Shown in pieces: positions 1 to 9,425 of a stretch of DNA of 64,000 bases. Source of the stretch: CAYRNY01 sp964425755. Its GTDB lineage: Bacteria; Chloroflexota; Anaerolineae; Aggregatilineales; Aggregatilineaceae. The stretch lies in NCBI GenBank assembly GCA_964425755.1, contig CAYRNY010000017.1:62001-126000 (forward strand). Direction: 5' to 3'. Each line of letters begins with the position of its first letter. Position 1 is the stretch's first letter. Below the pieces are notes generated by a model, which saw only the letters and a program-made list of their open reading frames with translations, was not told where the DNA came from and searched no databases. A program made the position numbers and the translations under genes.

Positions 1-19
1 CCGTTGTAGGAGGTGACCG

Positions 20-577
20 ATGGGCGTACAAGCGCAGCGCGTGACACTGGCGGAGTTCGAACGATTGGCGCTGCTGCCGGAAAACGTCGACCGGCGGCTA
101 GCGTACGTTGGGGGGGAGATCGTCGAGGGGGTATCGAACAACTACGCGTCGATGGTCGCGGCGCGCATTGTGGCGCGGCTGGTGCTATACGTCGATGGGC
201 AGGGCGCAGGCTACGTGACCGGGGCCGATGGCGGTTATAGTGTGGGGCAGGATCGCTACATCCCTGACGCGGCGTTTATCAGTAAAAAAAAACAACCGGA
301 CCCGCCACACCATACGTGGAATCCGCACCCGCCGCACCTGGCGGTCGAAGTGCTTTCGCCAACGGATGAGCCTGAGGTGCTGCGACTGAAGATCGCGAAC
401 TATCTCAGCGCGGGCAGCATTGTGTGGGTGGTCAATCCTGACAAGCGGCAGGTCGAACTGTATACACCGGGACTCGCCCCGCAGCGAGTCGGCAGTGACG
501 GTGTGCTCAGCGGGGGGGATGCGCTGCCGGGATTCACGCTGCCGGTGGCGGCGATATTTCCAGAGGAACAAGACTGA
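20..577 (+). CDS. Uma2 family (DUF820) PD-(D/E)XK nuclease-like protein
   Basis: The 185-residue protein has the compact Uma2 layout of a PD-(D/E)XK nuclease fold. Asp in YIPDAAF (about residue 83), Glu in LAVEVLSP and a following Lys in RLKIANYL make up the metal-binding core. Family members are abundant in Chloroflexota and cyanobacteria, and their substrates are mostly unknown. The ATG start is preceded by a strong AGGAGGTGA ribosome site at 9-17. The next small gene begins 10 bases after the stop, so the two may be cotranscribed. The family call is firm. A cellular role cannot be read from the sequence. Confidence 0.88.
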   Translation: MGVQAQRVTLAEFERLALLPENVDRRLAYVGGEIVEGVSNNYASMVAARIVARLVLYVDGQGAGYVTGADGGYSVGQDRYIPDAAFISKKKQPDPPHHTWNPHPPHLAVEVLSPTDEPEVLRLKIANYLSAGSIVWVVNPDKRQVELYTPGLAPQRVGSDGVLSGGDALPGFTLPVAAIFPEEQD

Positions 578-587
578 GAGGTGACTC

Positions 588-851
588 TTGGTAGGTGAGC
601 AGCGACAACGGGAGCGCATCCCTGCGAGCAGAACGGTTCCAATCGGGTACACGCCGGGCTGGTTTGTGCTCGGCGGGCTGCTGATCGGGGCGCTAGCGGG
701 CACGCTGGCCGAGCCGCTGGGCGCGGTGCCGGTCGGGATGGCGGTGGGGCTGGCGGCGGGTGTCGGGATCGACTCGCTGCTGAACCACCGCATCAACGGG
801 CCGTTTGAAGACCCGGTACGGTCCGATCGTGGCCCCGATCGCGTTGCGTGA
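588..851 (+). CDS. Small hypothetical membrane protein, Gly/Ala-rich
   Basis: This 87-residue protein starts at TTG and has a good GAGAGGTGA ribosome site just upstream. A charged N-terminus is followed by two Gly/Ala/Leu-rich hydrophobic stretches (about residues 24-42 and 46-62), which could be a membrane hairpin, and then a polar tail. No family was recognised. The first stretch begins 10 bases after the Uma2-like gene, which argues for a shared transcript. An ATG occurs only deep inside the protein, so the TTG start is the best choice. Confidence 0.55.
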   Translation: MVGEQRQRERIPASRTVPIGYTPGWFVLGGLLIGALAGTLAEPLGAVPVGMAVGLAAGVGIDSLLNHRINGPFEDPVRSDRGPDRVA

Positions 852-881
852 ATCGCGATCAGGGCAGAAGGGGGTGCGAAC

Positions 882-1445
882 GTGAACGACGACAAGCGCA
901 CAGGCGTAACGCCGCGGCGCTGGCTGGTGGTCCAGGCGCACGCGGTGCTTGAGTCGGTGGCGACGAGCAATTACGCGTGTTACGGTCGCCAGGGCGTGCC
1001 GCGTTACCCGGTGCCGCGCACCGCGCAACAGCAGCCCGCAGAACCGGTCCTGTGCGTGGAACTGCACATCAGCGCGCCGGATGGATCGTCACGGCTGGCG
1101 CTGGTTGACCTGGAGCTGGCGCGGTACGAGCAAACCGATCGCTACGTGGTGTGGCAGACCTACGACGCAGGCCGGCGGTTGCAGGTGATCTGGACGTGGG
1201 ACTTTTACCGCATCCTGAGTCACGTCGCGCTGCGCTTCGGGCTGCCGGACGGGGGACAGGCGTCGGATGCGCTGTGGCAGTCCGTGCTGGATACCGCACG
1301 CGCGATCGACACGGGTGATACGATCGCGCTGCGGGTGCAGTCTCGCTGTGGCAGCATCGACCAACGCCACACGATCACCGAACGCCCGCATGAATGGGCG
1401 CCGGCCAGCCAACCGGCGGAACACGAGGACAGTCATGAAACGTGA
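882..1445 (+). CDS. Hypothetical soluble protein
   Basis: The gene encodes 187 residues from a GTG start preceded by AAGGGGGTG. No signal peptide or membrane segment is visible. The centre alternates beta-like segments (for example RYVVWQTYDAGRRLQVIW), and the C-terminus is polar and probably disordered (residues 165-187). Codon use is GC-rich like the neighbours and the frame is open throughout, which supports a real gene. It lies 30 bases after the preceding small membrane protein, so the first three genes may form one unit. I do not recognise the family. Confidence 0.6.
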   Translation: MNDDKRTGVTPRRWLVVQAHAVLESVATSNYACYGRQGVPRYPVPRTAQQQPAEPVLCVELHISAPDGSSRLALVDLELARYEQTDRYVVWQTYDAGRRLQVIWTWDFYRILSHVALRFGLPDGGQASDALWQSVLDTARAIDTGDTIALRVQSRCGSIDQRHTITERPHEWAPASQPAEHEDSHET

Positions 1446-1464
1446 GCCGCCGTTTCGACGCTCG

Positions 1465-1488
1465 CCTTGATCGCGCACTGGATCAAGG
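1465..1488. repeat. Inverted repeat (8-bp arms) after the first gene group
   Basis: CCTTGATC and GATCAAGG flank an 8-base loop, 20 bases after the preceding stop codon. There is no T-run, so it is at best a factor-assisted terminator or an operator. The rest of the 193-base gap to accC shows nothing I can name. Confidence 0.4.
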
Positions 1489-1638
1489 AAAGCGGGCCGC
1501 AATGACCGGTTGAGTGACCCGGCTGGCGTATATGGCGCGTGGTGATCGCCGGGCCGGAACGCAGCGGCTATCGAAAACCGCCAGACCGTCATCACAGCCC
1601 TGCAACAGCAGGGCGACGCACGAGGAACCGAGGAAACC

Positions 1639-3147
<1,509 letters not shown>

Positions 3148-3217
3148 GGGCGAAAGGGCGCGACCGGCATGGTATTAGACCAGATACGGCACGCGATCCG
3201 GGATCGCGCAGGCGATC

Positions 3218-4588
3218 ATGAGGAGTGAGCAGGTTTTGCAACGTCAGACAGTCGGTATCGTCGGCTTCGGTAATTTCGGGCAGTTCTGGGCGCGCGTGCT
3301 CAGCGCGGACCACGCGATCCTGGTGACGGACCGGCGCGACGTGACGGAACAGGCGGCGGCGATCGGGGCGCGGGCGGTGAACCTGGCCGACCTGTGCCGC
3401 GCGGCGCAGGTGATCTTCCTGTGCGTGCCGATCAACCAGGTCGAAGCTACGGTGCAGGAAGTCGCGCCGTTGGTGCAGCCGGGCACGCTGGTGATGGACA
3501 CCTGCTCGGTGAAGGTTCACCCGGCGCAGGTGTTCGAGCGGTATCTCGCGGACCGCGCGGGTGTCGAAACCGTGCTGACGCACCCTATGTTCGGGCCGGA
3601 CAGCGGCGCTAACGGGATCGCCGGGCTGCCGATCATGCTGGCCCCGCTGAATGTCGCGCCGGGGCGCTTCAACACGTGGAAGGATTATTTCGCCGGGTTG
3701 GGGCTGCGCATCGTCGAGATGTCGCCGGAGGAGCACGACCGGCTCAGCGCCAACAGCCAGGGCATCACGCACTACATCGGGCGCGTGCTGGACTCGATGG
3801 ACCTGACCGAGACGCCGATCGACACGACCGGCTACAAGAAGCTGCTGTCGGTGATCGAGCAGACGTGCAACGACACCTGGGAGCTGTTCCACGACCTGCA
3901 GAACTACAACCCGTACACCCAGGAGATGCGGCTGCGGCTGGAGGGCGCGCTCGACCGGGTATACAGCGCGCTGCTGCCGGAGCAGGTCGCGGCGGGCGAG
4001 CTGGTGGTCGGCATCCAGGGCGGCAAGGGGAGCTTTAACGAAGAGGCGTGCCATCACTATTGTGCCACGCACGCGATCGACGCCTACCGCATCGAATACC
4101 TGTACACGTCCGAGAACGTGCTGGCGGCGCTGCATCGCGGCGAGGTCGACCGGGGCGTGTTCGCGATCCAGAACGCGCAGGGCGGCGTGGTGATGGAGAC
4201 GATCCACGCGCTGAGCCAGTACGCGTGCGAGATTATCGAAATATTTGAGATCGTGGTCAACCACTGCATCCTGCACCACCCGGAAACGCCGTTCGAGGCG
4301 GTGGACACGCTGATCTCGCATCCCCAGGCGCTGGCCCAATGCCGCGAAACGCTCGCGGCGCGTTACCCGCACCTGCGCCTGATCAGCGGCGAGGGGGACC
4401 TGATCGACCAGGCGTACTGTGCCCAGCGCATCGCGGAGGGCGCGATCCCGCCCACGACGGCGGTGCTGGCGTCGCAGATCTGCAGCGCGCTGTACGGGCT
4501 GCGGGTGCACGACGTGGGGCTGCAAGACCTGGGCGCGAACAACCTGACCACGTTTGTGTGGGTCAAGCGGCGGCATTATTTCCGGTAG
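3218..4588 (+). CDS. Prephenate dehydrogenase fused to a prephenate dehydratase-like domain
   Basis: The N-terminal half (about residues 10-255) is a TyrA-type NAD(P) dehydrogenase with the dinucleotide motif GFGNFG and HPMFGPDSG, acting on prephenate or arogenate in tyrosine synthesis. The C-terminal half (about 262-456) follows the prephenate dehydratase pattern: GKGSFNEEA, ISHPQALAQC, AVLASQICSALYGL and a final NNLTTFVWV. Key dehydratase positions differ from the family: TRF reads TTF (residues 444-446) and the ENS motif reads IQNAQGG. No ACT domain follows. The ATG at 3218 has a poor ribosome site. A TTG at 3236 behind AGGAG is an alternative start. Dehydratase activity is uncertain. Confidence 0.85.
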   Translation: MRSEQVLQRQTVGIVGFGNFGQFWARVLSADHAILVTDRRDVTEQAAAIGARAVNLADLCRAAQVIFLCVPINQVEATVQEVAPLVQPGTLVMDTCSVKVHPAQVFERYLADRAGVETVLTHPMFGPDSGANGIAGLPIMLAPLNVAPGRFNTWKDYFAGLGLRIVEMSPEEHDRLSANSQGITHYIGRVLDSMDLTETPIDTTGYKKLLSVIEQTCNDTWELFHDLQNYNPYTQEMRLRLEGALDRVYSALLPEQVAAGELVVGIQGGKGSFNEEACHHYCATHAIDAYRIEYLYTSENVLAALHRGEVDRGVFAIQNAQGGVVMETIHALSQYACEIIEIFEIVVNHCILHHPETPFEAVDTLISHPQALAQCRETLAARYPHLRLISGEGDLIDQAYCAQRIAEGAIPPTTAVLASQICSALYGLRVHDVGLQDLGANNLTTFVWVKRRHYFR

Positions 4589-4691
4589 CATGCTGTGTCG
4601 CTAAGGTTTAGAATGGGCTGCGCAGCCGGATAACACGGATTGCCGCGCGCCGATCGTTCAGGAACTTGTGCGAGGTAGAAAACAACCCAAC

Positions 4692-5825
4692 ATGAGCCAC
4701 ACGCATGTGCAAGCGCCGCAAGGCTTCAAGCTGAGCAGGCTGCTGAACCTGAATCTGCTGCTTGTCTTCGGCGTGGCCGCTGTGATCCTGCGCCTGACGG
4801 GCGGCGACGACGTGGCGATCTTTGCCACGTCCGCGCTGGCGATCATCCCGCTGGCGGGGCTGATGGGCCAGTCGACCGAGGCGATCGCAGTGCGCACCGG
4901 GCCGCAGGTCGGCGGGCTGCTGAACGCCACGCTCGGCAACGCGGCGGAGCTGATCATCACGATCTTCGCGCTGCGTGCAGGGCTGGTCGAGCTGGTGCGC
5001 GCGTCGATCATCGGCTCGGTGCTGGGTAACCTGCTGCTGGTGATGGGGCTGGCGATCTTCCTGGGCGGGCTGAAGAACGGCATCCAGCGCTTTGACCGGC
5101 GCGACGCGGCGATGAACGCCACGCTGTTGATCCTGGCGTTCATGGCGCTGGCGATCCCGTCCCTGTTTGACGCGACGTTTGTCGAGAACCGGGAGTTCGA
5201 GTCCGAACTGCTGCTGAGCGAGGGCATCGCGGTGATCCTGATCGTGCTGTACGGCGCGAACGTGGCATACTCGCTGCTCGCGGATCGTGGTTCCAGCACG
5301 CTTGACGTGCACGCGCACGAGCCGGCGTGGTCGACCGGTCTCGCCGCCGGCGTGCTGGCCGCCGCGACGGTCGGCATCGTGTTCATGTCGGAGTTCCTGG
5401 TCGGCACGGTCGAGCCGGTGGTCGAGCAGTTGGGCTGGAGCGAGCTGTTTGTCGGCGTGATCATCGTGCCGATCATCGGCAACGTGGCCGAACACCTCGT
5501 CGCGGTGCAGATGGCGATCAAGAACCGGATGGAGTTGGGCATGACGATCGCGCTGGGGTCGTCGCTGCAGATCGCGTTGTTCGTCGCGCCGGTGCTGGTG
5601 TTCGTCAGCCTGCTGTTCGAGAACAAACTGATCCTGGCGTTTTCGCTGCCGGAAGTGATCGCGCTGGCGGCGGCGAGTTACGTCGGGGCGCTGGTGGCGC
5701 AAGACGGCGAGTCGAACTGGTACGAGGGATTGATGTTGCTCGGCGTATATGTGATCATCGCGCTGGCGTTCTTCCTGCTACCGGAGGATGGGGCGCAGGG
5801 CATGCATGCGCTGTTACCGCGCTGA
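4692..5825 (+). CDS. Calcium/proton antiporter, CaCA superfamily (CAX)
   Basis: This integral membrane exchanger of about 377 residues moves Ca2+ or a related cation out of the cytoplasm against protons. The two inverted repeats each carry the CAX signature: GNAAELIITIFALRAG in the first half and GNVAEHLVAVQMAIKNRMELG in the second. Their conserved Glu residues form the ion site. About ten to eleven hydrophobic segments are visible. I chose the ATG at 4692 over an upstream in-frame GTG at 4668 because the extra eight residues are polar and lack a better ribosome site. It appears to be a single-gene unit. Confidence 0.92.
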   Translation: MSHTHVQAPQGFKLSRLLNLNLLLVFGVAAVILRLTGGDDVAIFATSALAIIPLAGLMGQSTEAIAVRTGPQVGGLLNATLGNAAELIITIFALRAGLVELVRASIIGSVLGNLLLVMGLAIFLGGLKNGIQRFDRRDAAMNATLLILAFMALAIPSLFDATFVENREFESELLLSEGIAVILIVLYGANVAYSLLADRGSSTLDVHAHEPAWSTGLAAGVLAAATVGIVFMSEFLVGTVEPVVEQLGWSELFVGVIIVPIIGNVAEHLVAVQMAIKNRMELGMTIALGSSLQIALFVAPVLVFVSLLFENKLILAFSLPEVIALAAASYVGALVAQDGESNWYEGLMLLGVYVIIALAFFLLPEDGAQGMHALLPR

Positions 5826-5963
5826 GCGCAGGCTGCCGGTTGGAGAGGGCGCGGTGGTCCGCCGTGAACTGGCAATTCGACCGCGCGATCACGGATAATC
5901 TAGTGACGGGGGTGCATCCATTGTGCCGCCGCATAATGAGGGTAACCGAATAAGGAGAAGCGA

Positions 5964-7331
5964 ATGTTTATTGCACGCCAATTGTCTCTTGCAGCCGTGA
6001 TCGTGCTGGTGGTGGCGCTGGCTGCCGCGCCGGTGAGCGCGGCTTCGACCGTTCCCACACCGGCACGTCCGGTGCAGGAAGGGCCGCAGACGCCCGGCGA
6101 ACTGTGCGCGGCAGCGACGGAAGACGGCATCAGCGAGCCGGAAACGCGCGAATTTGACGCGGCTGGGGACGTGCTGCAGGACGGTGTCGATTACTGGGCT
6201 GTGCTGTGTACTGAGGCGGGCGCGGTCTATCTGGACCTGTATGAAGACGACTCGCCGGTGACGGTGAACAACTTCGTGTTTTTGGCGCAGCAGGGCTATT
6301 ACAACAACACCACGTTCCACCGCGTGCTGCCCGGCTTTATGGCGCAGGGCGGCGACCCGACGGGCACGGGGTCGGGCGGTCCGGGCTACCAGTTTGAGGA
6401 CGAGACCGATAACGGGCTGGTGTTTGACGAGATCGGGCTGCTGGCAATGGCGAACGCCGGGGCGGACACCAACGGCTCGCAGTTCTTCATTAACTATGTG
6501 CCGACCCCGCACCTCGACGGGGCACACACGATCTTCGGTTCAGTTTACGCGGGGATGGAGGCGGTTGAACGGCTGACGCCGCGCGATCCGCAGGCGATCC
6601 CGGACTATGACGGCGCGCGCCTGGACACCGTGCTGATCGTGGAAGACCCCACGGCGGTCGTGGCCGAGGCGGACTCGGCGCCTTCGGCGGCGCACTTCCA
6701 GTACTTGCTGGATGAGAACATCGCGGAGCAGATCGCGGTGTTTGAACCGGTGGAGACCGATTTCCCGCGCGACCTGGAAGCGCAAGTCGCCGCGCTGGCG
6801 GCGATCGGCGGCGAGGAACTGGGCGCGTTCATGCGCGACTTCCTGACGGCGCAGGGTTTCGCCGGTGTGGCGAGCATCAGCATGCCGGTGGACGAGTGCC
6901 CGGAGAACCTGGCGGATAACCCGGTGTGGGCGCTCGGTCTGGGCGTGGCGGATTACAGCACCGCGCAAGGTGCGGAGACGGCGGTCTTTGACGAGGAACA
7001 CGCCGACGCGCTGGTTGAGGGCGGTGTCTATGGCGCGTGGTCCAACGGGGCGATGATCCCGGGCCGCATCTACGTGCGCGAAGACGATGAAGCGCACCTC
7101 TGCGGCGATACGGGCGTGTACTACCGGCTGGAGTTCCCTTACGGGCGTTACGTGCTGCTGACCGAGCTGGTGCTCGACAGCACGTATGTCAACGAGGGAG
7201 CCGAGGCGACGCCGGAGCAGTTCCTGGCCTATGTCACGCAGGAGATCCTGTTCAACACGATTGGCGGCCCGCTGGAACGCGGTAACGCGCTGCTTGATGT
7301 GGCCGGTGATGGCGCGGACGGGGCCGAGTAG
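5964..7331 (+). CDS. Secreted cyclophilin-type peptidyl-prolyl isomerase with unknown C-terminal domain
   Basis: The 455-residue protein opens with a signal peptide (about residues 1-27, ending VSA). A cyclophilin domain at roughly 80-235 shows TFHRVLPGFMAQGGDPTGTG and GSQFFINYVPTPHLDGAHT, the core of the isomerase active site. It probably catalyses proline isomerisation during folding outside the membrane. The last 200 residues form a separate domain with Cys residues and no family I recognise. A strong AAGGAG ribosome site precedes the ATG. It lies between the antiporter and the biotin carrier gene with no evident functional link to either. Confidence 0.92.
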   Translation: MFIARQLSLAAVIVLVVALAAAPVSAASTVPTPARPVQEGPQTPGELCAAATEDGISEPETREFDAAGDVLQDGVDYWAVLCTEAGAVYLDLYEDDSPVTVNNFVFLAQQGYYNNTTFHRVLPGFMAQGGDPTGTGSGGPGYQFEDETDNGLVFDEIGLLAMANAGADTNGSQFFINYVPTPHLDGAHTIFGSVYAGMEAVERLTPRDPQAIPDYDGARLDTVLIVEDPTAVVAEADSAPSAAHFQYLLDENIAEQIAVFEPVETDFPRDLEAQVAALAAIGGEELGAFMRDFLTAQGFAGVASISMPVDECPENLADNPVWALGLGVADYSTAQGAETAVFDEEHADALVEGGVYGAWSNGAMIPGRIYVREDDEAHLCGDTGVYYRLEFPYGRYVLLTELVLDSTYVNEGAEATPEQFLAYVTQEILFNTIGGPLERGNALLDVAGDGADGAE

Positions 7332-7420
7332 GTACGAGACCGGTCGTGTAGCCGGGATAGCGCGAGGGTGCCGCCACGCATCCTCGCGCGTGGTGATCGA
7401 AACACCTTAAGGACGCAGAC

Positions 7421-7918
7421 ATGAAATACCAGACGATTGTCAACGGCAAAACGTTCGACGTGGAGATCAATGAGGACGGGCGCATCCTGGTGAACGGCGA
7501 CGAGCGCGCGATCGACTTCCGCGAGCTGCGCACCGGCGAGCTGTACTCGATGCTGCTGGATCATCGCAGTTATGAAGCCGTGGTCGAGGAGCGCGAAGAT
7601 CGCTACCACATTTTGATCGCCGGGGAAATGTACGAGGCGAAGGTCACCGACGAGCGCAGCCGCCGCCTGGAGAGCGCGTTCATGGCGTTTGGCGACGCGG
7701 GCAGCGAGGTGCAGATCCGTGCGCCGATGCCGGGGATGATCGTGCGCGTCGTGGTGGCGGAAGGCGACGCGGTGGAGCAGGGCGACACGGTCGTGATCCT
7801 CGAGTCGATGAAGATGGAGAACGAGCTTAAATCCCCGCGTGCCGGAAAGGTGCACCACGTCAGCGTGGCGGCGGGGGATAGCGTGGAGCATAACCGCGTG
7901 CTCGTCACGATCGCGTAA
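7421..7918 (+). CDS. Biotin carboxyl carrier protein of acyl-CoA carboxylase
   Basis: The 165-residue protein carries the biotinyl-lysine motif ESMKMENE (Lys131) in a C-terminal biotinyl/lipoyl domain of about 75 residues, introduced by RAPMPGMIVRV. The N-terminal 90 residues form a small beta-rich domain (VNGKTFDVEI, YHILIAGEMYEAKV) of the kind found next to carrier domains in propionyl- or methylcrotonyl-CoA carboxylases. It should shuttle carboxybiotin between AccC (1639-3147) and an unseen carboxyltransferase. An AGGACG ribosome site precedes the ATG. A lipoyl role is less likely because the Met residues flanking Lys are those of biotin domains. Confidence 0.93.
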   Translation: MKYQTIVNGKTFDVEINEDGRILVNGDERAIDFRELRTGELYSMLLDHRSYEAVVEEREDRYHILIAGEMYEAKVTDERSRRLESAFMAFGDAGSEVQIRAPMPGMIVRVVVAEGDAVEQGDTVVILESMKMENELKSPRAGKVHHVSVAAGDSVEHNRVLVTIA

Positions 7919-7973
7919 GCCAAACGTGGGACAACAGGTTCCGGTGGCGGGGCGAAACCGCTGCCGGATACGG

Positions 7974-7979
7974 TATAAT
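7974..7979 (+). promoter_or_regulatory. Consensus -10 box for the glycosyltransferase operon
   Basis: TATAAT stands alone in GC-rich sequence, 103 bases before the first glycosyltransferase start. The -35 region is poor (GGCGAA at the expected place). A start of transcription near 7986 would put the RNA 5' end right at the first leader stem. Confidence 0.5.
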
Positions 7980-7986
7980 AGCGTTT

Positions 7987-8026
7987 CCCTGCCGGGTCAT
8001 CGTGCGTGGCAGGGGGTAGCACGATG
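7987..8026 (+). promoter_or_regulatory. Possible H-type pseudoknot at the 5' end of the operon leader
   Basis: CCCTGCC (7987-7993) pairs perfectly with GGCAGGG (8008-8014). CATCGTGC (7998-8005), inside that loop, pairs perfectly with GCACGATG (8019-8026). The stems are compatible as an H-type pseudoknot with 4-, 2- and 4-base connectors, or they could be alternatives. Folding would cover the AGGGGG ribosome site and the ATG of the leader ORF. This is inference from base pairing only; no known riboswitch class was matched. Confidence 0.4.
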
Positions 8027-8077
8027 GTTGCTGCCGGTTGTCAGCGGGTCAAGACAACCGGTTTTGTTGTGAGGTGA
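8024..8077 (+). CDS. Possible 17-codon leader peptide spanning the attenuator hairpin
   Basis: An ATG preceded by AGGGGGT at 8011-8017 opens a 17-codon frame (MVAAGCQRVKTTGFVVR). It runs through both arms of the terminator-like hairpin and stops at TGA 8075-8077, inside the GAGGTGA ribosome site of the first glycosyltransferase. Ribosomes on it would melt the hairpin and couple to the next start. No repeated regulatory codon is obvious, so the translated signal is unknown. Confidence 0.35.
   Translation: MVAAGCQRVKTTGFVVR
8034..8068 (+). terminator. Intrinsic terminator/attenuator in the leader of the glycosyltransferase operon
   Basis: CCGGTTGTC (8034-8042) and GACAACCGG (8053-8061) form a perfect 9-bp stem with a 10-base loop, followed by TTTTGTTG. 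It sits downstream of the -10 box and only 20 bases before the start codon at 8082, so it can act as an attenuator. It is too far into the next unit to be a simple end of the biotin carrier gene, although that remains possible. Confidence 0.65.
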
Positions 8078-8081
8078 CGCG

Positions 8082-9407
8082 GTGGCGAGGCGTGTGCCCG
8101 GTTGGGCCTGGCGAGCACTCGATGTGATATGGCTGGTCGCGCTGGCGTTGTATGCGCTGGCGGGATACCGCAACGTGCCGTTTCATGGCGACGAATCCAC
8201 GATCATTTTCATGAGCCGGGACTACCATTACCTGTTCCAGGCCGGTGAGCTGGGGCAGGTGCTGTATTCCGACACGCCGGACGACCCGTCCGCGCAGCAC
8301 TTGCGGATCGTGAACGGGTCCGTGAGCAAGCTGGCGATCGGGCTGGCGTGGGACCTGGCGGGTTTCTCGGTGGATGATCTTAACCAGCAGTGGGATTGGA
8401 GCGCGCCCTGGGAGTGGAACATCAGCGACAGGCATATGCCGCGTGACGACCTGCTGTACGCGGCGCGGCTGTCGTCGGCGCTGATGCTGGCGGCGAGCGC
8501 GTGGGTGCTGTTTGCGGTCGCGTGGGCCGCGGGCGGCGGGCGCGCGGCGGCGTATGCGGCGAGCCTGCTGTACGTCATGACGCCGGCGGTGCGCATCAAC
8601 GGCCAGCGAGCGATGTTTGAGGGCGCGATGCTGTTGAGCACGGCGTTAGTGGTGCTGGCGGGGATGGTGCTACTGCATGCGCGATTGCGCGGGCGCGCGC
8701 GGTGGGGGCATTACGCGGTGTTGGGGTTGGCGGCGGGGCTGGCGGTCAGCAGCAAGCACAGCGCGGTGATCGCGGTGGGGATCGTGTTTGCCGGGCTGGT
8801 CGTGCGTCTGCGTATGCGCCCGGTGCTCGATGTGCGCGTGCCGCACGTGGTTCGGCTGGCCGGTGCTGCGGTGCTGGCCGGGATCGTGTTCCTGTTGTTG
8901 AACCCGGTGTGGTGGTCGGACCCGCTGGGTATGCCGGGGCGCGTGTGGAATGAGCGGCAGGATTTGCTCCGCGCGCAGCAGGAAGGCTACGGCACGTATG
9001 ATGGTCTTGGTGACCAGCTCGCGGGCCTGATCCGGCGCGCGGTGGATGGTGAGCCGCAGTATTACGAGCTCCCGGTCTGGCGCGGCTGGCTGCAGGACTG
9101 GATCGCGGCGTATGAGGCGCACACCTGGACCGGCATCGACGGTGGCGTGATCGGGGCGTTCCTGCGCACGGTCGGGCTGGTGGTCGGGACGGCGGTGCTG
9201 CTCAGTCGCGCAGCGGCCCCGGCGCGTGACCCGGTGGCCGGGCTGGCGCTGGCGTGGTTCTGGGGTACGGCGCTGGTGCTGCTGGCGTTCACGCCGTTTG
9301 ACTGGCAGCGCTATTGCCTGCCGTTGCAGCCCGCGCTGGCGGTGGTGATCGGCGCGGGGATCGGCTGGATCGCGGGTCGGGTGACGTGGGTCACCAGCGA
9401 CGCATAA
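8082..9407 (+). CDS. Membrane glycosyltransferase, GT39/ArnT-like
   Basis: The 441-residue polytopic protein has about ten hydrophobic segments. A first periplasmic loop carries FHGDEST, the acidic motif of GT-C enzymes that use polyprenyl-phosphate sugars. It probably adds sugars to lipid, polysaccharide or protein outside the cytoplasmic membrane. The GTG start lies behind GAGGTGA. The next glycosyltransferase begins 18 bases after its stop, making this the first gene of a three-gene operon controlled by the leader described above. Donor and acceptor cannot be told from sequence. Confidence 0.8.
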   Translation: MARRVPGWAWRALDVIWLVALALYALAGYRNVPFHGDESTIIFMSRDYHYLFQAGELGQVLYSDTPDDPSAQHLRIVNGSVSKLAIGLAWDLAGFSVDDLNQQWDWSAPWEWNISDRHMPRDDLLYAARLSSALMLAASAWVLFAVAWAAGGGRAAAYAASLLYVMTPAVRINGQRAMFEGAMLLSTALVVLAGMVLLHARLRGRARWGHYAVLGLAAGLAVSSKHSAVIAVGIVFAGLVVRLRMRPVLDVRVPHVVRLAGAAVLAGIVFLLLNPVWWSDPLGMPGRVWNERQDLLRAQQEGYGTYDGLGDQLAGLIRRAVDGEPQYYELPVWRGWLQDWIAAYEAHTWTGIDGGVIGAFLRTVGLVVGTAVLLSRAAAPARDPVAGLALAWFWGTALVLLAFTPFDWQRYCLPLQPALAVVIGAGIGWIAGRVTWVTSDA

Positions 9408-9425
9408 CGAAGGCACTGGAGACGT

